The notes beneath the pieces were generated by a model. The model saw only the letters and a list, made by a program, of their open reading frames with translations, had not been told where the DNA came from and searched no databases. Positions 1-5,648 of a DNA stretch of 13,358 nucleotides are shown one piece after another. Both the position numbers and the translations under genes were made by a program. The first letter of the stretch is position 1, and every line of letters starts with the position of its first letter. Source of the stretch: an uncultured Fibrobacter sp. (GTDB lineage Bacteria > Fibrobacterota > Fibrobacteria > Fibrobacterales > Fibrobacteraceae); assembly GCA_937891805.1 (NCBI GenBank), contig CALATK010000248.1, positions 1 to 13,358 on the forward strand. Direction: 5' to 3'.

Positions 1-343
1 GGCAGGCTCCGTGCTCCCGATTGCGGTCGCACACGGCGAAGGCCGTGCGGAATTCGCTAGCCGGGAAGCCGCCGAAGCCTGCCTCAAAACCGGTCTCGTG
101 GCGCTGCGCTACGTGGACGGCAAGCACGAATACACCGAACGCTACCCGCTGAACCCCAACGGCTCTCCGTTCGGCATCAACGGCCTCTGCTCCGAAGACG
201 GTCGCGCCCTCGTGATGATGCCGCACCCCGAACGCGTGTTCCGTACCTGCCAGTACTCCTGGCACCCGGCAGAATGGGGCGAAGATGGCCCGTGGATGCA
301 GTTGTTCCGCAACGGCCGTATCTTTGTGGCCGAAAAGGGCTAA
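1..343 (+). CDS. purL: Phosphoribosylformylglycinamidine synthase, C-terminal end (partial)
   Basis: This is the last 113 codons of a gene that begins before the window; codons start at base 2. The product converts FGAR to FGAM in purine synthesis, using ammonia from glutamine. What is visible is the end of the class I glutamine amidotransferase domain of the large single-chain PurL. The segment [13 protein letters not shown] precedes a stretch with [20 protein letters not shown], and [10 protein letters not shown] carries the His and Glu of the Cys-His-Glu glutaminase triad. The final [11 protein letters not shown] resembles the usual PurL end. The nucleophilic Cys lies upstream of the window. 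A strong hairpin terminator follows 30 bp after the TAA, so this gene does not share a transcript with the next one. A separate PurQ subunit is the only real alternative, and is less likely given the closing motif. Confidence 0.9.
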   Translation, partial: AGSVLPIAVAHGEGRAEFASREAAEACLKTGLVALRYVDGKHEYTERYPLNPNGSPFGINGLCSEDGRALVMMPHPERVFRTCQYSWHPAEWGEDGPWMQLFRNGRIFVAEKG

Positions 344-373
344 AATCGGCTACATTTATACATCGTTTAAAGG

Positions 374-400
374 AAAGGCTCCAAATCGGGGCCTTTTTTT
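374..400 (+). terminator. Rho-independent terminator after purL
   Basis: A 9-bp stem (374-382 with 388-396, one G-T wobble) encloses a 5-nt AAATC loop. The 3' arm runs into a tract of seven T (394-400). It sits 30 bp past the purL stop codon. Confidence 0.88.
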
Positions 401-424
401 GTGGATAAGTCGCATTCCTGTGAT

Positions 425-438
425 ATGGAATATTCCAT
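425..438. promoter_or_regulatory. Perfect 14-bp palindrome, possible operator
   Basis: ATGGAATATTCCAT is its own reverse complement. It lies in the gap between purL and the TIGR02147 gene, about 100 bp upstream of the candidate promoter. A dimeric regulator could bind here; that role is inferred only from symmetry and position. Confidence 0.35.
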
Positions 439-498
439 TTTGTCCTATTTGTATCATAGAGAAGTACGAAAATGATTGTAAAATTATTGAAATGTGTC

Positions 499-515
499 GA
501 TTTTTGCGAAAAATC
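499..515. promoter_or_regulatory. 17-bp inverted repeat upstream of the TIGR02147 gene
   Basis: GATTTTT (499-505) and AAAAATC (509-515) are perfect inverted arms around GCG. It ends about 23 bp before the candidate -33 element. It could be an operator or a small hairpin; no function can be read from the sequence. Confidence 0.35.
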
Positions 516-537
516 TTCATTTTTGTATCGTAAGAAT

Positions 538-568
538 GTTGCGAAATCCCTCAAAAAAGTATATATTT
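538..568 (+). promoter_or_regulatory. Candidate promoter (Bacteroidota-like -33/-7)
   Basis: TATATTT at 562-568 matches TAnnTTT, the core of the Bacteroidota -7 element. A TTG at 539-541 lies 20 nt upstream, the expected spacing for the -33 TTTG. The start codon at 577 is only 8 nt past the -7 box, so the transcript would be leaderless or nearly so. Together with the terminator at 374-400 and the inverted repeats at 425 and 499, this accounts for the 344-576 gap, in which no further gene was seen. Confidence 0.45.
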
Positions 569-576
569 ATACCTGT

Positions 577-1446
577 ATGAAACCTGTGATGGAATACCAG
601 AATTTTCGCGTTTTTATACGCGACTTCTATACCGAGCGGAAGGACCGTTCAGGGTTTACCTGGCGCGACTTTGCCCGGGATGCCGGGTATTCCTCTCCGG
701 TATTTTTGAAGCTTGTCTGCGACGGCAAGGCGAACCTGAGCGATGTGGGGCTGGAACGCACCGCTGCCGCCATGGGCCTTACCGGCGTGGACCTTCAGTA
801 TTTTAGGGAACTGGTGGCATTCAACCAGTCCAAGGACTCTGCCGCCAAAAAGCATTCCTTTGCTGCCATGCGGAAAATGGCCCGGGAAAACAACCGGGAA
901 ATTATCGGCGAGGACCAGTACGATTATTTTCAGTCCTGGCAGAACCCGGTACTGCGTGAAATGGCACCCAACATGCCCGGGGCGACCCCTGCCCAGATGG
1001 CGGGCAAGTTGGCTTTCGATGGCGAGACGGCCAACGTCAAAAAGTCCCTGGCCCTGTTGCAGAAGACGGGCCTTTTGGAAAAAGATGCGAAGGGAGCTTT
1101 CAAGCAGAACAGCAAGGCTATTTCTACGGGTAACCTAGACGTTGCCTCCCTTTCGGTGCGGGAAATGCACCGCCAGATGGGGGAGCTTGCGGTGCGAGCC
1201 CTGGACGAGATCCCCGTGAAGGAACGGGACATTTCGGGCCTTACCCTCGGGCTTTCCGAAGAGGCTTTCCAGCGGGTGTCCATGGAAATCGAGGCTTTCC
1301 GCCGGCGTATCGCGGCAATTGCCCTGGAAGATTCCCGGACGGACAAGGTTTATCGTTTGAACATGCAGTTGTTCCCGTTGACCAAGAATTTTGGTGCCGA
1401 CAACAGAGAAAACCGTAATATGCAAAAGGGGGCGCAAGATGAATAA
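577..1446 (+). CDS. TIGR02147 family protein (Fibrobacter paralogous regulator-like family)
   Basis: This is a 289-residue protein. The N-terminus MKPVMEYQNFRVFIRDFYTE, followed by FTWRDFARDAGYSSPVFLKLV (residues 27-47), is the hallmark opening of the TIGR02147 family, large in Fibrobacter succinogenes. Residues about 25-75 read as a helix-turn-helix (FARDAGYSSPVFLKLVCDGKANLS, then a helix with LERTAAAMGL). Residues 150-185 (VKKSLALLQKTGLLEKD) look like a second winged-helix-like element. DNA binding is inferred, not proven, for this family. The frame stays open upstream to 472, but family members begin MKPV, so the ATG at 577 was chosen. No Shine-Dalgarno is visible there. The stop overlaps the lipoprotein start by 8 nt, so the two genes are translationally linked. 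Residues 265-289 look poorly conserved. Confidence 0.85.
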   Translation: MKPVMEYQNFRVFIRDFYTERKDRSGFTWRDFARDAGYSSPVFLKLVCDGKANLSDVGLERTAAAMGLTGVDLQYFRELVAFNQSKDSAAKKHSFAAMRKMARENNREIIGEDQYDYFQSWQNPVLREMAPNMPGATPAQMAGKLAFDGETANVKKSLALLQKTGLLEKDAKGAFKQNSKAISTGNLDVASLSVREMHRQMGELAVRALDEIPVKERDISGLTLGLSEEAFQRVSMEIEAFRRRIAAIALEDSRTDKVYRLNMQLFPLTKNFGADNRENRNMQKGAQDE

Positions 1447-2791
1447 GTTCTACTTGACAGCCTTTGCGGGTCTCCTTTTTGCCGCCCTTGCCTGGGTGGG
1501 CTGCTCCGACAACGAAGTGGCCGGCGGCGTCAGCGAAGAGACCAACACCATTGCGGGTATTCTGGTCGACAAGAAGGGTGCTCCTGTAGTAAGCGCCATG
1601 GTCTATTGCAAGTCCGTTGATGCAGATACGGTCACCTCTTCTGACGAGACGGATTCCAAGGGCAAGTTCAGCCTGCCCGTAAAACGTTTCGGCAACTATG
1701 GAATTTCGGCTACCGTAGATTCCTTGGCTTACTATGAAGTTGTGGGATTCATGGGCAAGGATGTTGAGCTGAATAAGGTGACTCTCACGGAAACCGCCGA
1801 TATTTCTGGCCGTGTCATGCTTCGCGACGACTCGACGTCGGCAGGTATTGTGGTCCGCATACCCGGTTCTTCCTGGACCGCGACGACGGATTCTTTGGGT
1901 TTCTACAAGCTTGAAGGTGTGCCCGCGGGTAAAACTACCTTGCAGGTGATTCCCGCAGATCTGACTCGTTTTGTGAGGGTGAATCGCGAAATAAATGTGG
2001 GGAGCCATTCCGGTGCAAAGGGAACAGATTCTGTCATGGTTCCCCTCTCTATGGAATACGGCCTTCGCAGCTGGTGGGCCTTTGGTGCCCTAGGTGTCGA
2101 TAAAGAAGGGCCTGTGGATTTCGTGAGTGATTCCAGGTCCTGGACGGCGGGCATGAAGCTCTATGGCAATCCTGAATGGGGTGGATTTGTCAGTTATGAC
2201 GAGACTTCGAATGCTGTTGGTGCGGTTCATTTCAAGGGGGCTTCCCAGTTTGGCGTGGTAGAAGATGACCGCGGCATTTTGAATGGTGTGACCAGATTTG
2301 CTGTTGAAGTGGTTCTGCAGGTGGACAAGATCTTGGATACGGCGGCCACGTACCGCAAGAACCTGGTGGGCAAGCTGGGGTTTGGCTCCGAAGACGACCA
2401 GAATGTGTTCAGTCTTGCGGTGGTCAAGGGAGAGTGCGGTGCAGACAAGGCCAGCTTCGCCTTCTTCATGGCGGACGGTTCCGGTGACAGCCTCTCTTGC
2501 AAGAATGCCGCGGTCAGCAAGGACGCATTGGCATTCGGTAAGCGCTATTACCTGATGGTCACTTGGAACGGCAAGAAGATTTCCCTGTACGAGAACGGCC
2601 AGAAGGTGGGGGAGACCGATGTGCCGTTCGAAAAGATTTTGCCTTCCGAGGAATCCATTTTTGTGGGTAAGGAATCCCTGGAGTTCAGCCTTGAAGACCT
2701 CCGGATTTCTGTTGAACCCTTGAACGAGGCCGATGCGGAATTCCGCAACAAGAGTCACGAAATTGAAACTCCTTTTCTAGGAACCATCTAA
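1439..2791 (+). CDS. Putative surface lipoprotein with carboxypeptidase-regulatory-like repeats and LamG-like domain
   Basis: This is a 450-residue exported protein. The N-terminus MNKFYLTAFAGLLFAALAWVGC is a signal peptide ending in a lipobox-like AWVGC, with lipidation Cys at 22; Trp at -3 is unusual. Residues about 36-115 and 119-203 are two carboxypeptidase-regulatory-like beta-sandwiches (IAGILVDKKGAPVVSAMVYC with TDSKGKFSLPV; ISGRVMLRDDSTSAGIVVRI with TDSLGFYKLEGVPAGKTTL). Residues about 208-435 read as a concanavalin/LamG-like domain (YYLMVTWNGKKISLYENGQK, then IFVGKE and LEDLRIS near the end). These folds usually mediate surface binding, perhaps of glycans; the ligand is unknown. The ATG at 1439 has AGGGGG at 1427-1432. 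An in-frame TTG at 1391 would add residues before the signal peptide and was rejected. The upstream TIGR02147 gene overlaps by 8 nt, suggesting the regulator controls or serves this protein. Confidence 0.75.
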   Translation: MNKFYLTAFAGLLFAALAWVGCSDNEVAGGVSEETNTIAGILVDKKGAPVVSAMVYCKSVDADTVTSSDETDSKGKFSLPVKRFGNYGISATVDSLAYYEVVGFMGKDVELNKVTLTETADISGRVMLRDDSTSAGIVVRIPGSSWTATTDSLGFYKLEGVPAGKTTLQVIPADLTRFVRVNREINVGSHSGAKGTDSVMVPLSMEYGLRSWWAFGALGVDKEGPVDFVSDSRSWTAGMKLYGNPEWGGFVSYDETSNAVGAVHFKGASQFGVVEDDRGILNGVTRFAVEVVLQVDKILDTAATYRKNLVGKLGFGSEDDQNVFSLAVVKGECGADKASFAFFMADGSGDSLSCKNAAVSKDALAFGKRYYLMVTWNGKKISLYENGQKVGETDVPFEKILPSEESIFVGKESLEFSLEDLRISVEPLNEADAEFRNKSHEIETPFLGTI

Positions 2792-2806
2792 CAGCAGGAG
2801 GACACC

Positions 2807-3322
2807 ATGATCGAGATGAATACAAATCAAGAAACGGCCTGCTTTGAAGTGAACGAGCACGGTCGTATCCTTTCGGGGAACAGGCGTTTTTGCCGGATGT
2901 TCGGTTTCGACGAGAACGAAATCCGTTGGCACTACCTGAACGACCTGTACCGTTACCACAAGGACTTTGTGGCCTTCCTTTCGGGAACGGACGCAACGAA
3001 CTGCAACTTTGTCGCCAAGATGCGTACTCGCAAGGGCCGCAGTTTCAAGTGCAGCATCACCCGAGAGGCGGTGCAGGATGCCTATGGCAAGGTTCGTTTC
3101 CGCAGTACGGTCCGCAAGATGGTGGCCGGTGAGGCGGTAGCTACGGCTCCCGCTGTAGAGAATATCGCCCCGTCGTCCGTGGTGTTCCTTGCCAAGTGCG
3201 CCCATTGCGGCTGCCAGATTCCCGTGGCCCGTGTCCGCGGAGTCAAACTGTCCACCCTCTGTAGCGATTGCGCCCGCAAGGTCTACCCCGAGGTGTACGA
3301 GCTGAAGACCGCCCAAGTTTAA
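2807..3322 (+). CDS. PAS domain protein with C-terminal DksA/TraR-like zinc ribbon
   Basis: This is a 171-residue soluble protein with no signal peptide. Residues about 10-108 fit a PAS fold: FEVNEHGRILSGNRRFCRMF opens it, FGFDENEIRW follows, and VRFRSTVRKM closes it. After a linker (109-128) comes CAHCGCQIPVARVRGVKLST with LCSDC, giving Cys 131, 134, 152 and 155. This CxxCGxxIPxxR...CxxC spacing closely resembles the zinc finger of DksA/TraR transcription factors, which bind RNA polymerase. The helical coiled-coil that carries DksA's acidic tip is absent, so a true DksA function is not implied. A sensor that couples a PAS signal to a zinc-ribbon contact is an inference. AGGAGG at 2796-2801 sits 5 nt before the ATG, and the lipoprotein stop is 15 nt upstream, so it probably belongs to the same operon. 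A terminator follows 14 bp after the stop. Confidence 0.75.
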   Translation: MIEMNTNQETACFEVNEHGRILSGNRRFCRMFGFDENEIRWHYLNDLYRYHKDFVAFLSGTDATNCNFVAKMRTRKGRSFKCSITREAVQDAYGKVRFRSTVRKMVAGEAVATAPAVENIAPSSVVFLAKCAHCGCQIPVARVRGVKLSTLCSDCARKVYPEVYELKTAQV

Positions 3323-3336
3323 CAATCATAGAACAC

Positions 3337-3377
3337 AAAGCCCGGATTTGCACTGCTACGCATTTCCGGGCTTTTTT
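3337..3377 (+). terminator. Rho-independent terminator after the PAS/zinc-ribbon gene
   Basis: AAAGCCCGGA (3337-3346) pairs perfectly with TCCGGGCTTT (3365-3374) across an 18-nt loop, followed by more T. It ends the 577-3322 transcription unit. The T tract runs directly into the TATATTT motif that may start the next gene. Confidence 0.88.
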
Positions 3378-3383
3378 ATATTT
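3377..3383 (+). promoter_or_regulatory. Candidate -7 element for the helical-repeat gene
   Basis: TATATTT matches TAnnTTT and abuts the terminator T tract. It lies 21 nt before the ATG at 3405. No TTTG is found at the expected 19-21 nt upstream, so support is weaker than at 4323-4353. Confidence 0.3.
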
Positions 3384-3404
3384 TCTGTGACAAAGCGAGG
3401 TTTT

Positions 3405-4103
3405 ATGCAGTCCTGGACCGAAATCAAGAACATTCAGAACCCCACCGAAGAGCAACAGCTGGAGGCCATTGGCCTGAACTGGTACGCTATCAGCCTGATT
3501 GAAAATCCTACCGAAAAGGTTCAGCTGGCGGCTTTCGAAAAGAATGTTCAGGCCATTTTGTACGTGAAGGGCGGTCCTTGTAACGCTTTGGTTGATGCCT
3601 TGAATGCCGTCTCCGAAGAGGCGATGGCAGCGGCGGTGAAGGCGGACCCGAACATCCTCAAGTTTGTCCGTAATCCGGACCTGCTTCGTGCCGCTGTCCG
3701 TGAAGACTGGAAAGTGGTCCGCCAGATCAAGGATGCGGGAGACGACCTGTGGGCAGAGGCCGTCCGCGTGAGCGCCGACGCCTTGAAGTATGTCAGCAAC
3801 CCGGGGGAGAAGGTCATGCTTGCCGCCCTGGAGCGGGACTGGAAGCTCCTTCAGGACATTGAACGCCCTTCTGCCGCTATGGTGGTCGTCGCTGTGAAAC
3901 AGGACTATCATGCTTTGGAATTTGTGAGCATCAAGCGCCGTACGGAACCCGTGCAGCTCGCTGCTGTCCACGCTGACCCTCGCTGTATCCAGTTCCTGGA
4001 ACGGGCCAGCGAGGCAGTCCAGATGGAAGCGGTTAGGGGTGACAAGTCCGTATTTGCCTTAATCAAGCATCCTGCTCCCGCTGTTGTTGAATTTTGCAAG
4101 TAG
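3405..4103 (+). CDS. Helical-repeat protein resembling DUF4116
   Basis: This 232-residue protein has no signal peptide and is probably cytoplasmic. It consists almost wholly of about nine degenerate units of 20-30 residues. Typical units are NPTEEQQLEAIGLNWYAISL, NPTEKVQLAAFEKNVQAILY and NPGEKVMLAALERDWKLLQD: a turn with NP or P, a helix with a QLAA/EAV core, then a second short helix ending in a hydrophobic pair. This pattern is that of DUF4116-like alpha-alpha repeats, whose function is unknown; they may bind proteins. The ATG at 3405 has a weak GCGAGG at 3395-3400; an upstream in-frame TTG at 3348 lies inside the terminator and was rejected. It is flanked by its own terminator-like hairpin and is likely monocistronic. 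Confidence 0.65.
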   Translation: MQSWTEIKNIQNPTEEQQLEAIGLNWYAISLIENPTEKVQLAAFEKNVQAILYVKGGPCNALVDALNAVSEEAMAAAVKADPNILKFVRNPDLLRAAVREDWKVVRQIKDAGDDLWAEAVRVSADALKYVSNPGEKVMLAALERDWKLLQDIERPSAAMVVVAVKQDYHALEFVSIKRRTEPVQLAAVHADPRCIQFLERASEAVQMEAVRGDKSVFALIKHPAPAVVEFCK

Positions 4104-4163
4104 TGACTCGGCCAAAGCGACTCGTGCAAGCGTGGTAGCCTTTGCGTTCGTCTAGAGGGGTTT

Positions 4164-4209
4164 TAGGGGCGTGAGCCCCTAGGCGAAGGGGTAGGGCGAG
4201 CAAGGCTCG
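4164..4209. repeat. Two consecutive perfect hairpins, REP-like element
   Basis: TAGGGGC (4164-4170) pairs with GCCCCTA (4175-4181) around GTGA. CGAGC (4197-4201) pairs with GCTCG (4205-4209) around AAG. Together with the terminator-like hairpin just downstream they form a compact GC-rich array. It has the look of an interspersed palindromic repeat; whether it recurs in the genome cannot be seen here. Confidence 0.45.
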
Positions 4210-4213
4210 ACCG

Positions 4214-4233
4214 AGGGGAGGGCGCTCCCCTTT
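4214..4233 (+). terminator. Hairpin terminator candidate after the helical-repeat gene
   Basis: AGGGGAG (4214-4220) pairs with CTCCCCT (4225-4231) around GGCG. The T tract is short (TTT then ATAAT), so termination may be weak. Confidence 0.5.
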
Positions 4234-4305
4234 ATAATATGCAACAGCTTAAGAAAATGTTTATGGTGAAATCAAAATAATTTTTTTGCTTTTTCACTAA
4301 ATTTG

Positions 4306-4332
4306 TCAAAATGATAGAATATTTTGATAGAA
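4306..4332. repeat. Inverted and direct repeats overlapping the -33 region
   Basis: TCAAAAT (4306-4312) and ATTTTGA (4321-4327) are perfect inverted arms. GATAGAA occurs twice, at 4313-4319 and 4326-4332. The cluster overlaps the candidate -33 TTTG at 4323-4326, a natural place for an operator. Confidence 0.35.
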
Positions 4333-4353
4333 AAGTAAATAATTATATATTTG
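4323..4353 (+). promoter_or_regulatory. Candidate promoter P1 upstream of the secreted-protein pair
   Basis: TTTG (4323-4326), 19 nt, then TATATTTG (4346-4353). This is an exact match to the TTTG / TAnnTTTG pattern of Bacteroidota housekeeping promoters. It would drive the genes from 4429 onward. Confidence 0.55.
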
Positions 4354-4382
4354 ATTTTATGAATTCGCCGATATATATTTTG
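4350..4382 (+). promoter_or_regulatory. Candidate promoter P2, overlapping P1
   Basis: The TTTG at 4350-4353 (the end of the P1 -7 box) is 20 nt from TATATTTTG at 4374-4382. A transcript from here would have a leader of roughly 40 nt that includes the AGAGG ribosome binding site before the ATG at 4429. Confidence 0.45.
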
Positions 4383-4428
4383 GGTGTACCGGATGGTGTG
4401 TGCTGTCCGAAAAAAAGAGGAACCCAAA

Positions 4429-5160
4429 ATGAAAACGCTAATCAAAATATCGATAATGGTGGCCGTTTTCAGTGTAAGTGTCGCCCTTGCTACCGAAAGT
4501 TACTCTCCCCTCCGTGCCAGGGTAGACACCTCGGCGGTACTTTTGGGCAAGGACGCCTCTTTTGCTAGGCTTGTCCGGATCACCATGAAGGACGGTTCCG
4601 TGGAGGAATTCCTGGTGGAATCCGTAAAGACCCTTACTTTCCAGGCAAACCCGAATGACAGTTCCAACATTTATGACGATGACGAGGAAGAAGACCCGGA
4701 AAGGTCCGACGAACCGGACAGGACTCCCGAACAGCAGTCTTCCAGTTCGGTGGCGCCGTCCAGTTCGTCTGTAACACCTATTCCTGATAGCTCGTCGGAT
4801 GACGGCAAAACGCCCAGCTCCGACAGCAAGCGGAGCGGCGAGTCTTCTGATTCCGTGACGCCGTCCAGCTCCTCGGAAACGCCCTCGGCAATTCCGAACG
4901 ACATCACCTACGCCGGGACCCGTCTTGGTTGGAATTCCAGGAACCAGACCCTGTCCGTGTTCTCGAGACAGGGTGGAGACGCCCGGTTCACGGTGCTGGA
5001 CGTGCAGGGTGTTGTAATCGGGAAAGGTCATTTGTATGTTTCCAGGGGTGTCACGTCCATTTCTCTGGATTACCTGGACTTGCCCAAGGGAAACTTTGTA
5101 GTAAAGCTTGAAATCGGTAACACGAAACTTCAACAAACGATTGCCGTTACCGGAAAGTAA
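4429..5160 (+). CDS. Secreted Ser-rich linker protein with a C-terminal sorting-tail-like beta domain
   Basis: This is a 243-residue exported protein. A signal peptide (MKTLIKISIMVAVFSVSVALA, probable cut after Ala21) is followed by a short beta region (residues about 25-75) that ends VESVKTLTF. Residues 77-155 are an acidic, then Ser/Pro-rich linker (SSSSVAPSSSSVTP), the style typical of Fibrobacter secreted proteins. Residues about 157-243 form a beta-rich tail (TLSVFSRQGGDARFTVLDVQ, then LDLPKGNFVVKLEIG) that resembles type IX secretion C-terminal sorting domains; this likeness is by pattern only. There is no catalytic domain, so it looks like a linker or carrier. The ATG at 4429 has AGAGGA at 4416-4421; an in-frame ATG at 4384 would precede the signal peptide and was rejected. 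The next gene begins 11 nt downstream. Confidence 0.7.
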   Translation: MKTLIKISIMVAVFSVSVALATESYSPLRARVDTSAVLLGKDASFARLVRITMKDGSVEEFLVESVKTLTFQANPNDSSNIYDDDEEEDPERSDEPDRTPEQQSSSSVAPSSSSVTPIPDSSSDDGKTPSSDSKRSGESSDSVTPSSSSETPSAIPNDITYAGTRLGWNSRNQTLSVFSRQGGDARFTVLDVQGVVIGKGHLYVSRGVTSISLDYLDLPKGNFVVKLEIGNTKLQQTIAVTGK

Positions 5161-5171
5161 GGAGGCCCATC

Positions 5172-5636
5172 ATGAATTACCGTATCATTACATCCGCGGT
5201 CTTGGCCCTTTCGCTTACTTCATTCGCCGGCCAGGCCTACTTTATCTTCAAGAAGGACTCCACCTACACGGCGGGGCTCCTGGGACTCGATTCCCTTAAC
5301 TTCCCGAAGGACCGCCGCGGCGAGACGGACTCCCTGTTCATTGCTGGCTACGGCCTCAAGGCTTTTGACAGGGTACCCCTGGCCAATACCGAGGTGTCCT
5401 TCAAGACGGACTATTACGATGCCGAAAAGCTGTCCGTGAACGTACAGTCTGGCCCCAGGATTGGCAGTTTCCTGTTCTACCTGAGGGATGTGGAATACAT
5501 CGACTTTGTCAAGGTGAACAGCAAGAGCGATACCGACGGAGACGGGCTTTCTGACATAGATGAAATCTACAAGATAGGCACCAATCCCCGTATGGCCGAT
5601 ACCGACGGCGACGGCTATGATGAAAGAAGTATTTAA
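5172..5636 (+). CDS. Secreted N-terminal part of the PA-like protein, ending in type-3-repeat Ca-binding motifs
   Basis: This is a 154-residue frame with a signal peptide (MNYRIITSAVLALSLTSFAG, probable cut after Ala19). Residues 20-115 are beta-rich with two short patterns, LDSLNF and DVEYIDF, that echo the SVKTLTF of the protein before it. Residues 119-151 are thrombospondin-type-3-like calcium motifs (SDTDGDGLSDIDEIY and TDGDGYDE). The frame then stops at TAA 5634-5636, while the continuation NLFNPQNPTVWNPNVADLP begins in the same frame 12 nt later. In the PA family, DxDxDG calcium motifs sit directly before the pore-forming domain, so this is most likely the N-terminal portion of one 1.15-kb-codon gene with the next entry. 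A strong Shine-Dalgarno (AAGGAGG, 5159-5165, 6 nt before the ATG) fixes the start. A genuinely separate small protein is possible but less likely. Confidence 0.65.
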   Translation: MNYRIITSAVLALSLTSFAGQAYFIFKKDSTYTAGLLGLDSLNFPKDRRGETDSLFIAGYGLKAFDRVPLANTEVSFKTDYYDAEKLSVNVQSGPRIGSFLFYLRDVEYIDFVKVNSKSDTDGDGLSDIDEIYKIGTNPRMADTDGDGYDERSI

Positions 5637-5648
5637 TCATTTCCCCAA

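Larger units (their letters stand above)
4104..4428. other. Gene-free 325-bp stretch: GC-rich hairpins, then AT-rich promoter region
   Basis: The first half (to about 4233) is G-rich and holds three adjacent perfect hairpins. The second half is AT-rich and holds inverted and direct repeats plus two promoter-like motifs. Between about 4104 and 4160 nothing recognisable was seen. A small reading frame from 4311 is not supported by a ribosome binding site or family motif. Confidence 0.7.

Noticed and set aside
351..357. TACATTT as a promoter after purL
   Set aside because: It matches TAnnTTT but lies between the purL stop and its terminator with no gene to drive.
472..576. Upstream extension of the TIGR02147 gene from ATG 472
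   Set aside because: The extra 35 residues overlap the inverted repeat and promoter and are not part of the MKPV family start.
1241..2008. 255-codon - strand frame
   Set aside because: Shadow of the TIGR02147 and lipoprotein genes, with no family motif.
4311..4568. Small 85-codon + frame over the promoter region
   Set aside because: It crosses the tandem promoters and overlaps the 4429 start in another frame, with no ribosome binding site or family match.
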